DNA of 64,000 nucleotides from Stomorhina lunata. Lineage: Eukaryota; Arthropoda; Insecta; Diptera; Rhiniidae. The notes below the pieces were generated by a model that ran no database searches, was not told the origin of the DNA, and was given only the letters and a program-made list of their open reading frames with translations. The DNA is taken from contig OW121742.1 of the NCBI GenBank assembly GCA_933228675.1, forward strand, positions 20,955,994-21,019,993. The letters run 5' to 3'. Positions 36,881 to 48,334 of this stretch are shown here, piece after piece. Positions within the stretch are counted from its first letter, which is position 1. Each line of letters opens with the position of its first letter. The position numbers were made by a program, and so were the translations under genes.

Positions 36881-38830
36881 TTTTTTTTAATAGGAAATTT
36901 TATAAATTTTTTTATTTTTATAGGAAATTTTTCAAAAATTTCCTATTTTTATAGGAAATTTTTCAAAATTTCAAAAATTTCCTATTTTTATAGGAAATTT
37001 TTCAAAATTTCCTATTTTTATAGGAAATTTTTCAAAAATTTCCTATTTTTGTAGGAAATTTTTCAAAAGTTTCTTATTTTTTAGGAAATTTTTCAAAAAT
37101 TTCATAGTTTTATAGGAAGTTTTTCAAAACTTTCTTACTTTTATAGGAAAAGTTTAAAAAATGTCTTATTTTTATAGGAAATTTTGCAAAATTTTCTTAT
37201 TTTTATAGGAAACTTTTCAAAAATTTCCTATTTTTATAGGAAATCGTTCAAAAATGTCTTAGTTTTATAGGAAATTTTTTTAAAATTTCATAGTTTGATC
37301 GGAAATTTTTCAAAAATTTCTTAGTTTTATAAGAAATTTTTTTATAGGAAATTTTCAAAAAATTTGTATTTTTATAAGAAATTTTTTAAAAATTTCTTAT
37401 TTTTATAGAAAATTCTTTACAAAATTTCTTATTTTTATAGGAAATTTTTTAAAAATTTCCTATTTTTATAGGAAATTTTTCAAAAGTTTCTTATTTTTTA
37501 GGAAATTTTGCAAAATTTTCTTATTTTTATAGGAAACTTTTCAAAAATTTCTCATTTTTATAGGAAATTTTTCAAAAATTTCTTAGTTTTATAGGAAATT
37601 TTTCAAAAATTTCTTAGTTTTATCGGAAATTTTTCAAAAATTTCTTTAGTTTTATATGAAATTTCTCAAAAATTTCTCATTTTAATAGGAAATTTTTCAA
37701 AATTTTCTTGTTTTTAAATGAAACCTTTCAAAATGTTCATATTTTTATCGGAAATTTTTCAAAAATTTCTTATTTTTTATTTTTTATGGAAATCTAAAAA
37801 AATTTCCTATTTTTATACTAAATTTTTTAAAAATTTCTTCTTTTCTATCTGAAATTTTTAAAAATTTTCTTATTTTTATAGGAAATTTTTCAAAAATTTC
37901 ATATTTTTATAGGATATTTTTCAAAAATTTCATTTTTTTTATAGGATATTTGTCAAAAATTTCCGATTTTTTTTGGGAAATTTTTGAAAAATTTCCTAAT
38001 TTTATAGGAAACTTTTTAAAAATTACCAATTTTAAAGGAAATTTTTCAAAAATTTCTTATTTTTATAGGAAATTTTTCAAAAATTTCTTATTTATATAGG
38101 AAATTTTTCAAAAATTTCTTATTTTTATAGGAAATTTTTCAAAAATTTCCTATTTTTAGAGCAAATTTTTCAAAAATTTCCTAATTTTATAGGAAATTTT
38201 TCAAAAATTCCTTTTTTTATAAGAAATTTTTCAAAAATTTCTTATTTTTATAGGAAATTTTTCAAAAATTTCTTTAGTGTTATATGAAATTTCTCAAAAA
38301 TTTCTCATTTTAATAGGAAATTTTTCAAAATTTTCTTGTTTTTAAAGGAAACTTTTCAAAATGTTCATATTTTTATCGGAAAATTTTCAAACATTTCTTA
38401 TTTTGATAGGTAATTTTTCAAGAATTTCTTATTTTTTATTTTTTATGGAAATCTAAAAAAATGTCCTATTTTTATACTAAATTTTTTAAAAATTTCTTCT
38501 TTTCTATCTGAAATTTTTCAAAAATTTCTTATTTTTATAAGAAATTATTCAAAAATTTCTTATTTTTATAGGAAATTTTGGAAATTTTTTTTTATTTTTA
38601 TAAGGAATTTTTCAAAAATTTCCTATTTTTTATAGGATATTATTCAAAAATATCTTATCTGTATAAACAAATTTTCAAAAATTTCTTATTTTTGTACGAT
38701 TTTTTCCTATTTTTATAGGAAATTTTTCAAAAATTTCTTATTTTCATAGGAAAATTTTTCAAAAATTTCTTATTTTCATAGGAAAATTTTCCTATTTTTA
38801 TAGGAAAGTTTTCAAAAATTTCCTATTTCA
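36881..38830 (+). repeat. Diverged 31-bp dyad minisatellite with a ~630-660 bp duplication
   Basis: The same family as the other 31-bp arrays, mostly TTTCTTATTTTTATAGGAAA copies. Rare variants recur in order: TTTCTTTAGT at 37641 and 38269 (628 bp apart), and TTTCTATCTGAAA at about 37842 and 38501 (659 bp apart). This shows a direct duplication, followed by gain of one monomer between the two landmarks. Confidence 0.9.
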
Positions 38831-39780
38831 GTTTTGAAATGGTAATTTCCTTTAATTGATATTAACTACAAGTAATACTAGAGAGTAACTCTATCATGAC
38901 AATGAACAAGTACTTAATACATAGAAAATAATAGATATCCTAACTATGAAATACTTCTATTAAAACTAAAGTAAAAGACAATAGTTAAAAATACAATTTT
39001 ATTTGTAATTTGGGTCATTCATTTGAAAGTGTTCGAAATGTCCTTTTTGTAAAGGATACCAGTAAATAGAGCAACTCATATTGTTTTTAAAATTTAAGTT
39101 TATTTTTCATTTAAAAAAAATGTATCTCTGAATGTTCATAGAATTAAAAATATGTTATTTATGTATTGAGGGTATTCACAAGATATCTTATCTGGTGGAA
39201 ATGTCGTACGTCGTATTATGAAAATTAGTCTAGTTTTAAGTTTTAGAAAAATATTAAAAAAAAAACATTTTCCGAAACGATTAATAAAATTGTAAAACTC
39301 TTATTGCAGAAATTTTGGATTAATTTGTTTTATATTTGTTTGAAAGTTGTTTTGAAAATACGACTTTACGCAATACTTCTGGATAGGAGAATATGAATTC
39401 CACAAATGTTCTATATAAATATTGCATGATACTTGTCTAAAAGTTAACTTTTTTCATATTTTTATAAAATACATATTTTTTTTTTATTTCTATTTTTTGT
39501 TTCCAATGGACCTAATACCTTTCTACATTATCTATTTACATTATCTATTAGTGACTTTGTTTGTAGTAAATATTCATTGTATTGTAATACAAACTCAAAC
39601 AGATTAATTCATTTAGATTTACAACATTTGATGAACATGAAAAAGTTTAACGCAAAACTTTTGCAACTACATCAAAATTCTATGAATTTTTTTGTTTTAT
39701 TTTCACAAACAGAGGAAAAGTTTTTGAAAATATTAAGCAATTTTGAGTACTCTACAGGAGGTATAATTATTTGGCAAACA
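38831..39780. other. Non-array AT-rich DNA
   Basis: AT-rich sequence without tandem repeats. Overlapping plus-strand frames at 39422-39607 and 39577-39858 have no recognisable product, and the second runs into the adjacent repeat. Confidence 0.5.
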
Positions 39781-40540
39781 AAATTTCTGACAAATTTGTA
39801 TAAAAAAATTTTCGGTGTAAGATTTTTGATAGAAACTTTTTCGGTGCAAAGATTTTGAGAGAAAATATTTTGGGTAAAAATTTTTAAAGAAAATTTTTTG
39901 GTGTAAAAATTTTTCTAGAAAATTTTCAGTGTAAAAATTTTTATAGAAAATTTTTTTCGATAGAAATATCTCGGTGCAAAATTTTTATAGAAAAATTTTC
40001 GGTTTAAAATTTTTATGGAAAAATTTTGGATGTATAATTTTGATAGAAAAATTTTCGGTGTATAATTTTTATACAAAAATTTTCATAGAAAAATATTCGG
40101 TGTAAATGTTTATAGAAAAATTTTCGGTGTAAAATTTTTATAGAAAAATTTTCGGTGTAAAATTTTTATAGAAAAATTTTCGGTGTAAAATTTTTATAGA
40201 AAAATTTTCGGTGTAAAATTTTTATAGAAAAATTTTCGGTGTAAAATTTTTATAGAAAAATTTTCGGTGTAAAATTTTTGTAGAAAAATTTTCGGCGTAA
40301 AATTTTTATAGAAAAATTATCGGTGTAAAATTTTTATAGAAAAATTTTCGATGTAAAAATTTTTATAGAAAAATTTTCGGTGTAAAAATTTTTATAGAAA
40401 AATTTTCGGTGTAAAAATTTTTATAGAAAAATTTTCGGTGTAAAAATTTTTATAGAAAAATTTTCGGTGTAAAAATTTTATAGAAAAATTTTCGGTGTAA
40501 AAATTTTTATAGAAAAATTTTCGGTGTAAAAATTTGAAAC
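39781..40540 (+). repeat. 28-29-bp minisatellite with CGGTGTAAA spacer
   Basis: The monomer has core TTTTTATAGAAAAATTTT and spacer CGGTGTAAAA. The period is 28 at 40153-40320, then 29 after one A is added at about 40350, giving two sub-blocks. The copies at 40100-40530 are nearly uniform. The core is a variant (TATAG) of the CTATAG core used elsewhere. Confidence 0.93.
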
Positions 40541-42050
40541 CAAAAATTTTTCTATAAAATTTTTAATACCGGAAATTTTTCCATTGAAATTTTGATATCG
40601 ATAAATTTTCTATAAAAATTTTAGTCTGAAAATTTTTCTATAAAGATTTTTCCACTAAAATTTTTCTTATAAAAAATTTTACACGGAATGTTTTTTTATA
40701 AAAATTTTTAAACCAAACATTTTTCTATACAAATTTTTAAACCGAAAATTTTTCTATAAAAACTTCTAAACCGAAAATTTTTTATTAAAATGTTTAAACC
40801 GAAATTTTTTTTATAAAAATTGTAAACCAAAAAATTTTTTATATTAAAAATTTTTCGATAAAATTTTTTTTACACCGATTATTTTTCTATAAAAATTTTT
40901 ACACCGAAAAATTTTCTAGAAAAAATTTTCTTTAAACATTTTTAAAACGAAAATCATTCTATAAAAATTTTTCTGTAAAAATTTTTAAACCAAAAATTTT
41001 TCTATAAAAATTTCTAAATAGAAAATTTTTATAGAAATTTTTTCTATAAAAAATTTTTAAACCATAAATTTTTCTATAAAAATGATTAAACCGAAAATTT
41101 TTCTATAAAAAAAAATATAATAAAAATTTTTGCTCCGAAAATTTTTCTGTAAAAATTTTTAAACCGAAAATTTTTTATAAAAATTCTTAAACCGACAATT
41201 TTTCTATTTAAATCTTTAAAACGAAATTTTGTTTATAAAATTTTTGAACCGAAATTTTTTCTATAAAAATGTTTTAACCAAAAATTTGTCTAAAAAAATT
41301 TTTAAACCGAAAAATTTTCTACAAAATTTTTGCACTGAAAATCTTTTTATGAAAATTTTAAAATTGAAACTTTTTCCATAAAAATTATAAAACCGAAAAA
41401 TTTTTTATACAAATTTTTATACCGAAAATTTTTCTATAAAAATTTTTTAACCTTAAATTTTTCTATAAAAATTTTTTTACCTAGAATTTTTCTATAAAAA
41501 TTTTTACTCTAAAAATCTTTCTATAAATATTTTAAAACCGAAAATTTTTCTACAAAAATTTTTATACCCAAAATTTTTCTATAAACATTTTCACTAAAAA
41601 TTTTTCTATAAAAAAATTTCATCGAAAATTTTTCTATAAAAAAATTACACCGAAAATTTTTACAATAAAAATTTTTTGACCGAAAATTTGTCTATAAAAA
41701 AATTTACACCGAAAAATTTACAATAAAGATTTTTTGACCGAAAATTTTTCTATAAAATTTTTATACCTAGAATTTTTCGTTTAAAATTTTGTATACCCAA
41801 AATTTTTTTGTAAATAAAACTTTTCTGTAAAAATTTTCTATAAAAATTTTTACACCGAAAATTTTTCTATAAAAATCTTTACACCAAAAATTTTTCTATA
41901 AAAATTTTTACACCGAAAATTTTTCTATAAAAATTTTTAAACTGAAGTTTTTTCTATAAAAGTTTTTAAGCCGAAAATTTTTCTATCAAAATTTTTACTC
42001 CGAAAATTTTTCTATAAAAATTTGTATACCCAAAAATTTTCGATGTAAAG
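40541..42050 (-). repeat. 28-29-bp minisatellite, inverted and diverged part
   Basis: From about 40541 the monomer reads as the reverse complement (TTTTTCTATAAAAATTTTTA followed by ACCGAAAA or AAACCGAAAA). Copies are much more diverged than in the plus-strand block. Orientation stays inverted until the array ends near 42050. Confidence 0.9.
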
Positions 42051-42715
42051 AAAGTAGTGAACATTTTAGTCTATTTTCGTATGTATATTTATTTTTGATA
42101 TATTTATTTTATATTCTACTCCTTCACTCTACAAATGTCTGGTTTATATATTTTGTGTTTATTTTCGCTTTGTTTAAATCCAAGAAATATATATTTTTTC
42201 CATAAAACTTTTGCAGAAATAGTGATTGATGACTGTAATTTTTTCCTTTTTTTTCTGCAAACAAATAAAACATAATATTTAATAACAACGAGAAAATATT
42301 TCAAATGAAACTGATGGATCGCTCGGGAGAGTTATAGATTATTATTTCTGGTTGAAAAGTTATTAAGGAAAAATTAAAAATAAGTAAAGTTTTCAAATTT
42401 CAAAGAATCTTGTAAAGTTTTTGAGCGAACTTGTGTATTTTTGTATTCGAACAAATTAGTCTAGGTCATAATGAAATTATCAAGGTGAGGGGCTATTTGA
42501 AACCATCATTAAACAAATTTGGATCAATTATCGGTTTAAATTTGAGCTACCGGTCGAATTTCGAATTTATTTTCATTTAAAAAATTGATTTATTGCATCA
42601 AAGCTTAACAGTGTTAACACGCTGCCGATGCAGAAGTAGAAATTAAATTGACTGTACAACAAACAAGTGTTAGCAATGTGTCTACCTAACAACAGATGGT
42701 GCAACTTCACTTTTT
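42051..42715. other. Non-array DNA
   Basis: Mixed-complexity spacer. The minus-strand frame 42116-42304 gives a lysine-rich product that I do not recognise. Nothing else supported. Confidence 0.5.
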
Positions 42716-42890
42716 TAAAAATAGAACATTTTTTTGGGTAAACATTTTTTTAGGCAAATTTTAAATGCAAAAATCTTTATAAAACAATTTTCGGTGTAAA
42801 CAATTTTATAGAAAATTTTCGATACAAAACTTTTAGGGGGTAATATTTTTGTAAAAAAAATTTCTATGGTGGATAAGTTCGTTTAAGTGA
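42716..42890 (+). repeat. Remnant of the CGGTGTAAA minisatellite
   Basis: Degenerate copies such as AAACAATTTTCGGTGTAAAC match the array at 39.8-40.5 kb. Similar TTTTTGTATATAAATTTTTC remnants continue at 43191-43300 on the far side of the foldback copy, so the element appears to have inserted into this array. Confidence 0.7.
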
Positions 42891-42904
42891 ATCGATCAGA
42901 TGGT

Positions 42905-43184
42905 CATAGGTGAAATAGAAATGAGTGTTGACATAATTCTCGTTTTCCATTTCGCTTAAGAATTCAGTTAAATAGATGATCTTAACTACTGGCATCTAAC
43001 AGTTGGTGACACAATGTGCTGATGAAGTCGGTAGCGGGACAGAAAATGCAGCATTCTTCCACACTGCCAAGTGTCACATAGTTTTTTCAGTGTTCCTAAA
43101 ATTTATTCATCTTATTTAAAAATCATAAATTAAAAAAATAATTTATGACATGAACCTAAGCCCGACTCGAACTCATGACAATCA
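42905..43184 (-). mobile_element. One-armed copy of the foldback element, inverted
   Basis: This segment matches the reverse complement of the loop and one complete arm of the element at 6488-6974. The loop sequence (AGGTGAAATAGAAATGAG, AGATGATCTTAACTACTGGC) is followed by the arm (GATGAAGTCGGTAGCGGGAC through GACATGAACCTAAGC and CGACTCGAACTCATGACAATC). The second arm is missing on the left, where the similarity stops near 42905. Identity to the other copy is high by eye. It lacks coding capacity. Confidence 0.8.
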
Positions 43185-43190
43185 AAAAAA

Positions 43191-43300
43191 ATTTCTAGAA
43201 AAAAAAAATTGTCATAAAAATTTTTGTATATAAATTTTTCGAAGCAAAAATTTTCTCATAGAAAATTCTTCCTTAAAAAAATTTCTTCTAAAAAGTTTCA
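43191..43300 (+). repeat. Right remnant of the CGGTGTAAA-type minisatellite
   Basis: Short degenerate AAATTTTTGTATATAAATTT and CATAGAAAATTC units continue the array interrupted by the foldback copy. Confidence 0.5.
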
Positions 43301-44385
43301 TCAACAAATTTTGTATTCTTCTTCTATACCTTTTCGTCATAATATCAAACATCTGGACATTTTTAGTAAAAACTTTTCTTGTTCTCGTGCAAAAGATTGA
43401 TTATATGATGTTATGGCATAAAGCTAAAATGAAATTATATTTCTGTGATTATTAATAATTAATAAGGATTATATAAGCGTTTTATATGCTAGAATAAGAA
43501 ACATGTGTTCCAAAGTCGTAAATTTAGTTTCAAACATTAATTATGAAAATACAAAAATTTCTAAGATATTCATCATTAGCAATCAAACCAAACCTATTTT
43601 TCCAAATTTTGTTGGTATCACCTTTTTTTGTCATTCAGAGTTTTCTCTATTATTCTTCGACAAAATTTAAAGGAAAAGTAAAGCATTTTTCTTTCGGGAA
43701 CTCATTTATGATTTTTGTGTCAATTCTTTTTAATTCTTTGTCTATTTAAAAAGAAAATTTAATTCTAGTTTATCGCCTTTAATCACAATTTCTTAATATT
43801 TTTAGTTAACAAACTAACACCTTCTTTCAATAGAAATTGCCAAATGCAATCAACCAATTCGAGTGTTTTTCTTATCTTTGCAACATTTGTCCCAGTTTTG
43901 TTTATTTCCAATAGAATGAGCAGCAACGGCAGCAGCATTTCCATTGTTGGCTTATCATCACCCCATTCCTTATTATCATTCCTGACTAAGGACACCTCAA
44001 ATTCTTTGCTGCACTACAATAGTCGGGATATGAAAACTATTATTTTCTATTAAATGAATGGAATGGAATTCCATTACTTGTCATAATACCAATTGTAAGA
44101 CTTTAAGTAGAGCAAACAAATACAAATGCAAACACAAGCACAAACACAAACCCTCACACACGCACACATTCCTTTCTATTGCACATACAATGAAATACCT
44201 TAAAAATCTTTATAGGAACTGGTATTATATCGAAAAAGTCAAGTATTTATTACAAATCCCTATATCTACATTTACTAGTTCGATCTTTGGAAATATAATA
44301 AAATACATACTCATTCATTTAAACTTACTCACACTTATAAAAGGGAAAAGATAAGTAAAATAAATAGTGTTAGACCAAACAGATG
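43301..44385. other. Non-array DNA with overlapping chance frames
   Basis: This is moderately AT-rich sequence with a CA-rich patch at about 44130-44170. Open frames overlap on both strands at 43783-43995 (minus) and 43844-44053 (plus), with others at 43543-43749 and 44058-44354. None shows a known motif. Mutual overlap on opposite strands and lack of homology argue against coding. Confidence 0.5.
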
Positions 44386-44393
44386 ATTATACT
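44386..44393. other. Left target-site duplication of hAT-like element
   Basis: ATTATACT immediately precedes the CAGGG terminus. Its partner at 47313-47320 reads ACTATACT, matching at 7 of 8 positions. An 8-bp duplication is typical of hAT transposons. Confidence 0.7.
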
Positions 44394-44439
44394 CAGGGAC
44401 GTAGGCAAACCTTTCCCATGAGGTAAAAATCTTCAAAAA

Positions 44440-45785
44440 AATGTTATAAAAATTTTTTTCAAAAATTCACTATCAAAAATTCATCAAATTTTTCTATAAA
44501 AAAAAATAATCACTACATGTTTCTATAGAAAAATTCATCATCAAATTTTTCTATAAAAAAAAATAATCACTAAATTTTTCTATAGCAAAACTCATCATTA
44601 AATTTTACTATAGAAAAATTTATCATAAAATGTTTCTATAGAAAATTCACCATCAAATTTTTCTATAGAAAAATTCATCATAAAATTTTTCTATAGAAAA
44701 ATTCACCATCAAATTTTTCTATAGAAAAATTCATCATCAAATTTTTCTATAGAAAAATTCACCAACAAATTTTTCTATAGAAAAATTCATCATAAAATTT
44801 TTCCATAGAAAAATTCATCATGAAATTTTTCTATAGAAAAATTCATTATCAAATTTTTCTACAGAAAAATTTTATGAAAAACATTTATTATCAAATTTTT
44901 CTAACGAAAAATTTTTTACCGAATTTTTTTATAGCAAAATTCACCATCAAATTTTTCTAAAAAAAATTTACCATCAAATTTTTCTATAGAAAAATTCATC
45001 ATCAAATTTTTCTATAGAAAAATTCATCATCAAATTTTTCTATAGAAAAGTTCATCACCAAATTTTTTTATAGAAAAATTCATCATCAAAATTTTCTACA
45101 GACAAATTCATCATCAAATTTTTCTATAGAAAAATTCACCATAAATTGTTCTATAGTAAAATTCATTATCAATTTTTTTCTACAAAAAAATGCATCATCA
45201 AATTTTTCTAAAGAAAAATTCTTTATCAAATTTTTCTGTAGAAAAATTTATCATCAAATTTCTTATAAAAAAATCCAACATATCTTTCTAAAGAAAAATT
45301 CATCCCAAAATTTTTCTATACAAAATTTCATCATCAAATTTTTCTATAAAAAAATTATCATAAAATTTTTCTATGCAAAAATTCATTATAAAATTTTTCT
45401 ATGGAAAAATTCATCATAAAATTTTTTTATAGAAAAATTCATTATCAAAATTTTCTATAGAAAAATTCATCATCAAATTTTTCTATAGACAAATTCATTC
45501 AAATTTGTTTATAGAAAAATTCATCATCAAATTTTTCTATAGAAAAATTCATCATCAAAATTTTCTATAGAAAAATTCATCATCAAATTTTCCTATAGAC
45601 AAATTCAATTAAATTTTTTTATAGAAAAATTCATCATCAAATTTTTCTATAGAAGAATTCATAATCAAATTTTTCTATAGAAAAATGCATCATCAAATTT
45701 TTTTTTAATAGAAAAATTCATCATCAAATTATTCTATAGAAAAATTAATCATCAATTTTCTTATAGAAAAATTCATAATCAAATT
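44440..45785 (+). repeat. 28-bp CTATAG minisatellite (CATCATCAAA spacer), inside hAT-like element
   Basis: The monomer is 28 bp: core ATTTTTCTATAGAAAAATT and spacer CATCATCAA. The exact period is visible at 45000-45060. The array is moderately diverged, with ACCATCAAA, ATTATCAAA and ATCATAAAA variants. The same family in the same orientation fills 55441-58975. It abuts the 33-bp array directly at about 45786. Confidence 0.92.
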
Positions 45786-47285
45786 TTTCTTAAGAAAAAT
45801 TTTTGTTAAACAAAATTTTTTCTATAGAAAAATTTTTGTTAAACAAAATTTTTTCTATAGAAAAATTTTTGTTAAACAAAATTTTTTCTATAGAAAAATT
45901 TTTGTTAAACAAAATTTTTTCTATAGAAAAATTTTTGTTAAACAAAATTTTTTCTATAGAAAAAATTTTTTCTATAGAAAAATTTTTGTTAAAAAAAATT
46001 TTTTCTATAAAAAAATTTTTGTTAAACAAAATTTTTTCTATAAAAAATTTTTGTTAAACACAATTTTTTCTATAGAAAAATGTTTGTTAAACAAAATTTT
46101 TTCTATAGAAAAATTTTTGTTAAACAAAGTTTTTTCTATAGAAAAATTTTTGTTAAACAAAATTTTTTCTATAGAAAAATTTTTGTTAAACAAAATTTTT
46201 TCTATAGAAAAATTTTTGTTAAAAAAAAATTTTTCTATAGACAAATTTTTGTTAAAAAAAATTTTTTCTATAGAAAAATTTTTGTTAAACAAAATTTTTT
46301 TTCTATAGAAAAATTTTTGTTAAACAAAATTTTTTCTATAGAAAAACTTTTCTTAAACAAAATTTTTTCTATAGAAAAATTTTTCTTAACAAAATTTTTT
46401 CTATAGAAAAATTTTTCTTAAACAAAATTTTTTCTATAGAAAAATTTTTCTTAAACAAAATTTGTTCTATAGAAAAATTTTTCTTAACAAAATTTTTTCT
46501 GTAGAAAAATTTTTCTTAAACAAAATTTTTTCTATAGAAAAATTTTTCTTAAACAAAATTTTTTTTATAGAAAAATTTTTCTTAAACAAAATTTTTTCTA
46601 TAAAAAAATTTTTCTTAAACAAAATTTTTTCTATAGAAAAATTTTTCTTAAACAAAATTTTTTCTATAGAAAAATTTTTCTTAAACAAAATTTTTTCTAT
46701 AGAAAAATTTTTCTTAAACAAAATTTTTTCTATAGAAAAATTTTTCTTAAACAAAATTTTTTCTATAGAAAAATTTTTCTTAAACAAAATTTTTTCTATA
46801 GAAAAATTTTTGTTAAACAAAATTTTTTCTATAGAAAAATTTTTGTTAAACAAAATTTTTTCTATAGAAAAATTTTTGTTAAACAAAATTTTTTCTATAG
46901 AAAAATTTTTGTTAAACAAAATTTTTTCTATAGAAAAATTTTTGTTAAACAAAATTTTTTCTATAGAAAAATTTTGTTAAACAAAATTTTTTCTATAGAA
47001 AAATTTTTGTTAAACAAAATTTTTTCTATAGAAAAATTTTTGTTAAACAAAATTTTTTCTATAGACAAATTTTTGTTAAACAAAATTTTTTCTATAGAAA
47101 AATTTTTTTAAACAAAATTTTTTCTCTAGAAAAATTTTTGTTAAACAAAATTTTTCTATATAAAAATTTTCGTTAAACAAAATTTTTTCTATAGAAAAAT
47201 CTTTCGTTAAACAAAATTTTTTCTATAGAAAAATTTTTCGTGAAACAAAATTTTTTCTTTAGAAAAATTTTTCGTGAAACAAAAT
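45786..47285 (-). repeat. 33-bp CTATAG minisatellite, inverted relative to 22.5 kb
   Basis: About 45 copies of a 33-bp monomer occur, with spacer GTTAAACAAAA, the reverse complement of the family at 22516-23000. A variant block with CTTAAACAAAA occupies about 46320-46800 and is flanked on both sides by GTTAAAC copies; CGTTAAAC and CGTGAAAC variants occur only at the right edge. Unit length divisible by three and absence of stops produce open frames of 172 codons (46462-46980, plus) and 161 codons (46467-46952, minus) across the same DNA, which shows they are repeat artefacts. Confidence 0.94.
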
Positions 47286-47312
47286 ATCACAAAATATATA
47301 GCTACGCCCCTG

Positions 47313-47320
47313 ACTATACT
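47313..47320. other. Right target-site duplication of hAT-like element
   Basis: ACTATACT follows the CCCCTG terminus and matches the left 8-mer at seven of eight positions. Confidence 0.7.
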
Positions 47321-48334
47321 CACACGCAAAACTTTTATACACTCATAAGTCGAAACATTGCAAAATATTTTAACAAAAAGATATTAATAATAGATGAGAA
47401 ATGTTTAACTTTAGACACATACAGCAAAAAGTAAATATTTCAGATGTGAATGTAGAAAACCTCGATCGAGTCCTTGTATAACAGAAAAAAAAAACAATAA
47501 TATTTTTCCCAAGAATTTCTATTTATAGCAGCTGGTTAAAGGCGAGTGGTATTTCATTCATAAACATTTTCATTTCGTACATCTCAACATATTTCCTATA
47601 TCCTTTTTTTTCTATATCATATGAGTATTCACAGATGATACTCTGTTGAGGAACAAAGGAACAATTGTTTGTCATGGAGAAGTGGAAGTGGAAATACGCC
47701 AACATTTCTACACAATTGGTTTTTAGATTGAATGTGACTTTTTGATATGAAGTTGTATAAAATAATAATTGTTTAAGACAAATCGAATTGGAGTTGATGT
47801 GAAAGAAAAAATTAAATTGAATTTCTATCGAATTTATTCAGTGCCTTTGAAAATTTTGAATATAAATAAAATGTTACATAACAAATGTCTATAGAAAAAT
47901 TAAAACTATAACAAATCTATAAGGCACATTTTTCGGTAAAAAAAAACGTTAGTAAATATTTTTCTTTATAAATTTTTTACTGAAGGAAAATTTTAACCAA
48001 AATATCAAAACATTTTGCTGCACTGGAGCCATGTCTATTGAAATTGTACCATTTTCCAAAAATTTGAAATTTCGTTATAAACGGTTGATATTTAATTGAC
48101 CTATTTTTTTTTTTATTTCAAAAATTTATCGAATATAACATCGTTGGCTGGTTCGTTTGATTTATTATCGCCCAGCTCAAACGGCAAATGCTAACGAACT
48201 AAAAAGTCGAACAGCGGGTACCTTTATCGATGTCTAGATTTACATAGAAAGAATTTTTGAAAATTCTCCGCTGAGGGAGTAAAAAAGTGAAAAATTAGAA
48301 CAAAATTGTTTTTGTGTTTAGGGGACTCGAGCAT
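47321..48334. other. Non-array DNA
   Basis: AT-rich single-copy-looking sequence. A minus-strand frame at 47523-47705 (60 codons) is unrecognised. Nothing else supported. Confidence 0.5.

Larger units (their letters stand above)
44394..47312. mobile_element. Probable non-autonomous hAT element filled with minisatellites
   Basis: The left end reads CAGGGACGTAGG and the right end GCTACGCCCCTG, which is CAGGGGCGTAGC when reversed. That is a 12-bp terminal inverted repeat with two mismatches, starting with the CAGGG typical of hAT elements. The flanking 8-mers ATTATACT and ACTATACT match at seven positions, as expected for a hAT target duplication. Apart from about 45 bp at the left end and 20-30 bp at the right end, the 2.9-kb interior consists of a 28-bp array (44440-45785) and a 33-bp array (45786-47285). 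There is no transposase, so movement would depend on an autonomous relative. I infer that the element may have carried, or nucleated, its arrays. Confidence 0.75.

Noticed and set aside
8456..38830. NF-kappaB/Dorsal sites in the GGAAATTTTTC / AAAAATTTCC dyads
   Set aside because: The similarity to GGRAATTYCC-type sites is partial, with too many A/T bases between the GG and CC ends. I could not justify binding.
43783..44053. Open frames on both strands in the 43.8-44.1 kb unique DNA
   Set aside because: They overlap on opposite strands, are about 70 codons long and show no known motif.
46462..46980. 172-codon plus-strand and 161-codon minus-strand open frames as a repeat protein gene
   Set aside because: Both come from a 33-bp tandem unit without stops and overlap completely on opposite strands. 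The product is a plain translation of the satellite, inside a transposon-like element, with no start or splice context.
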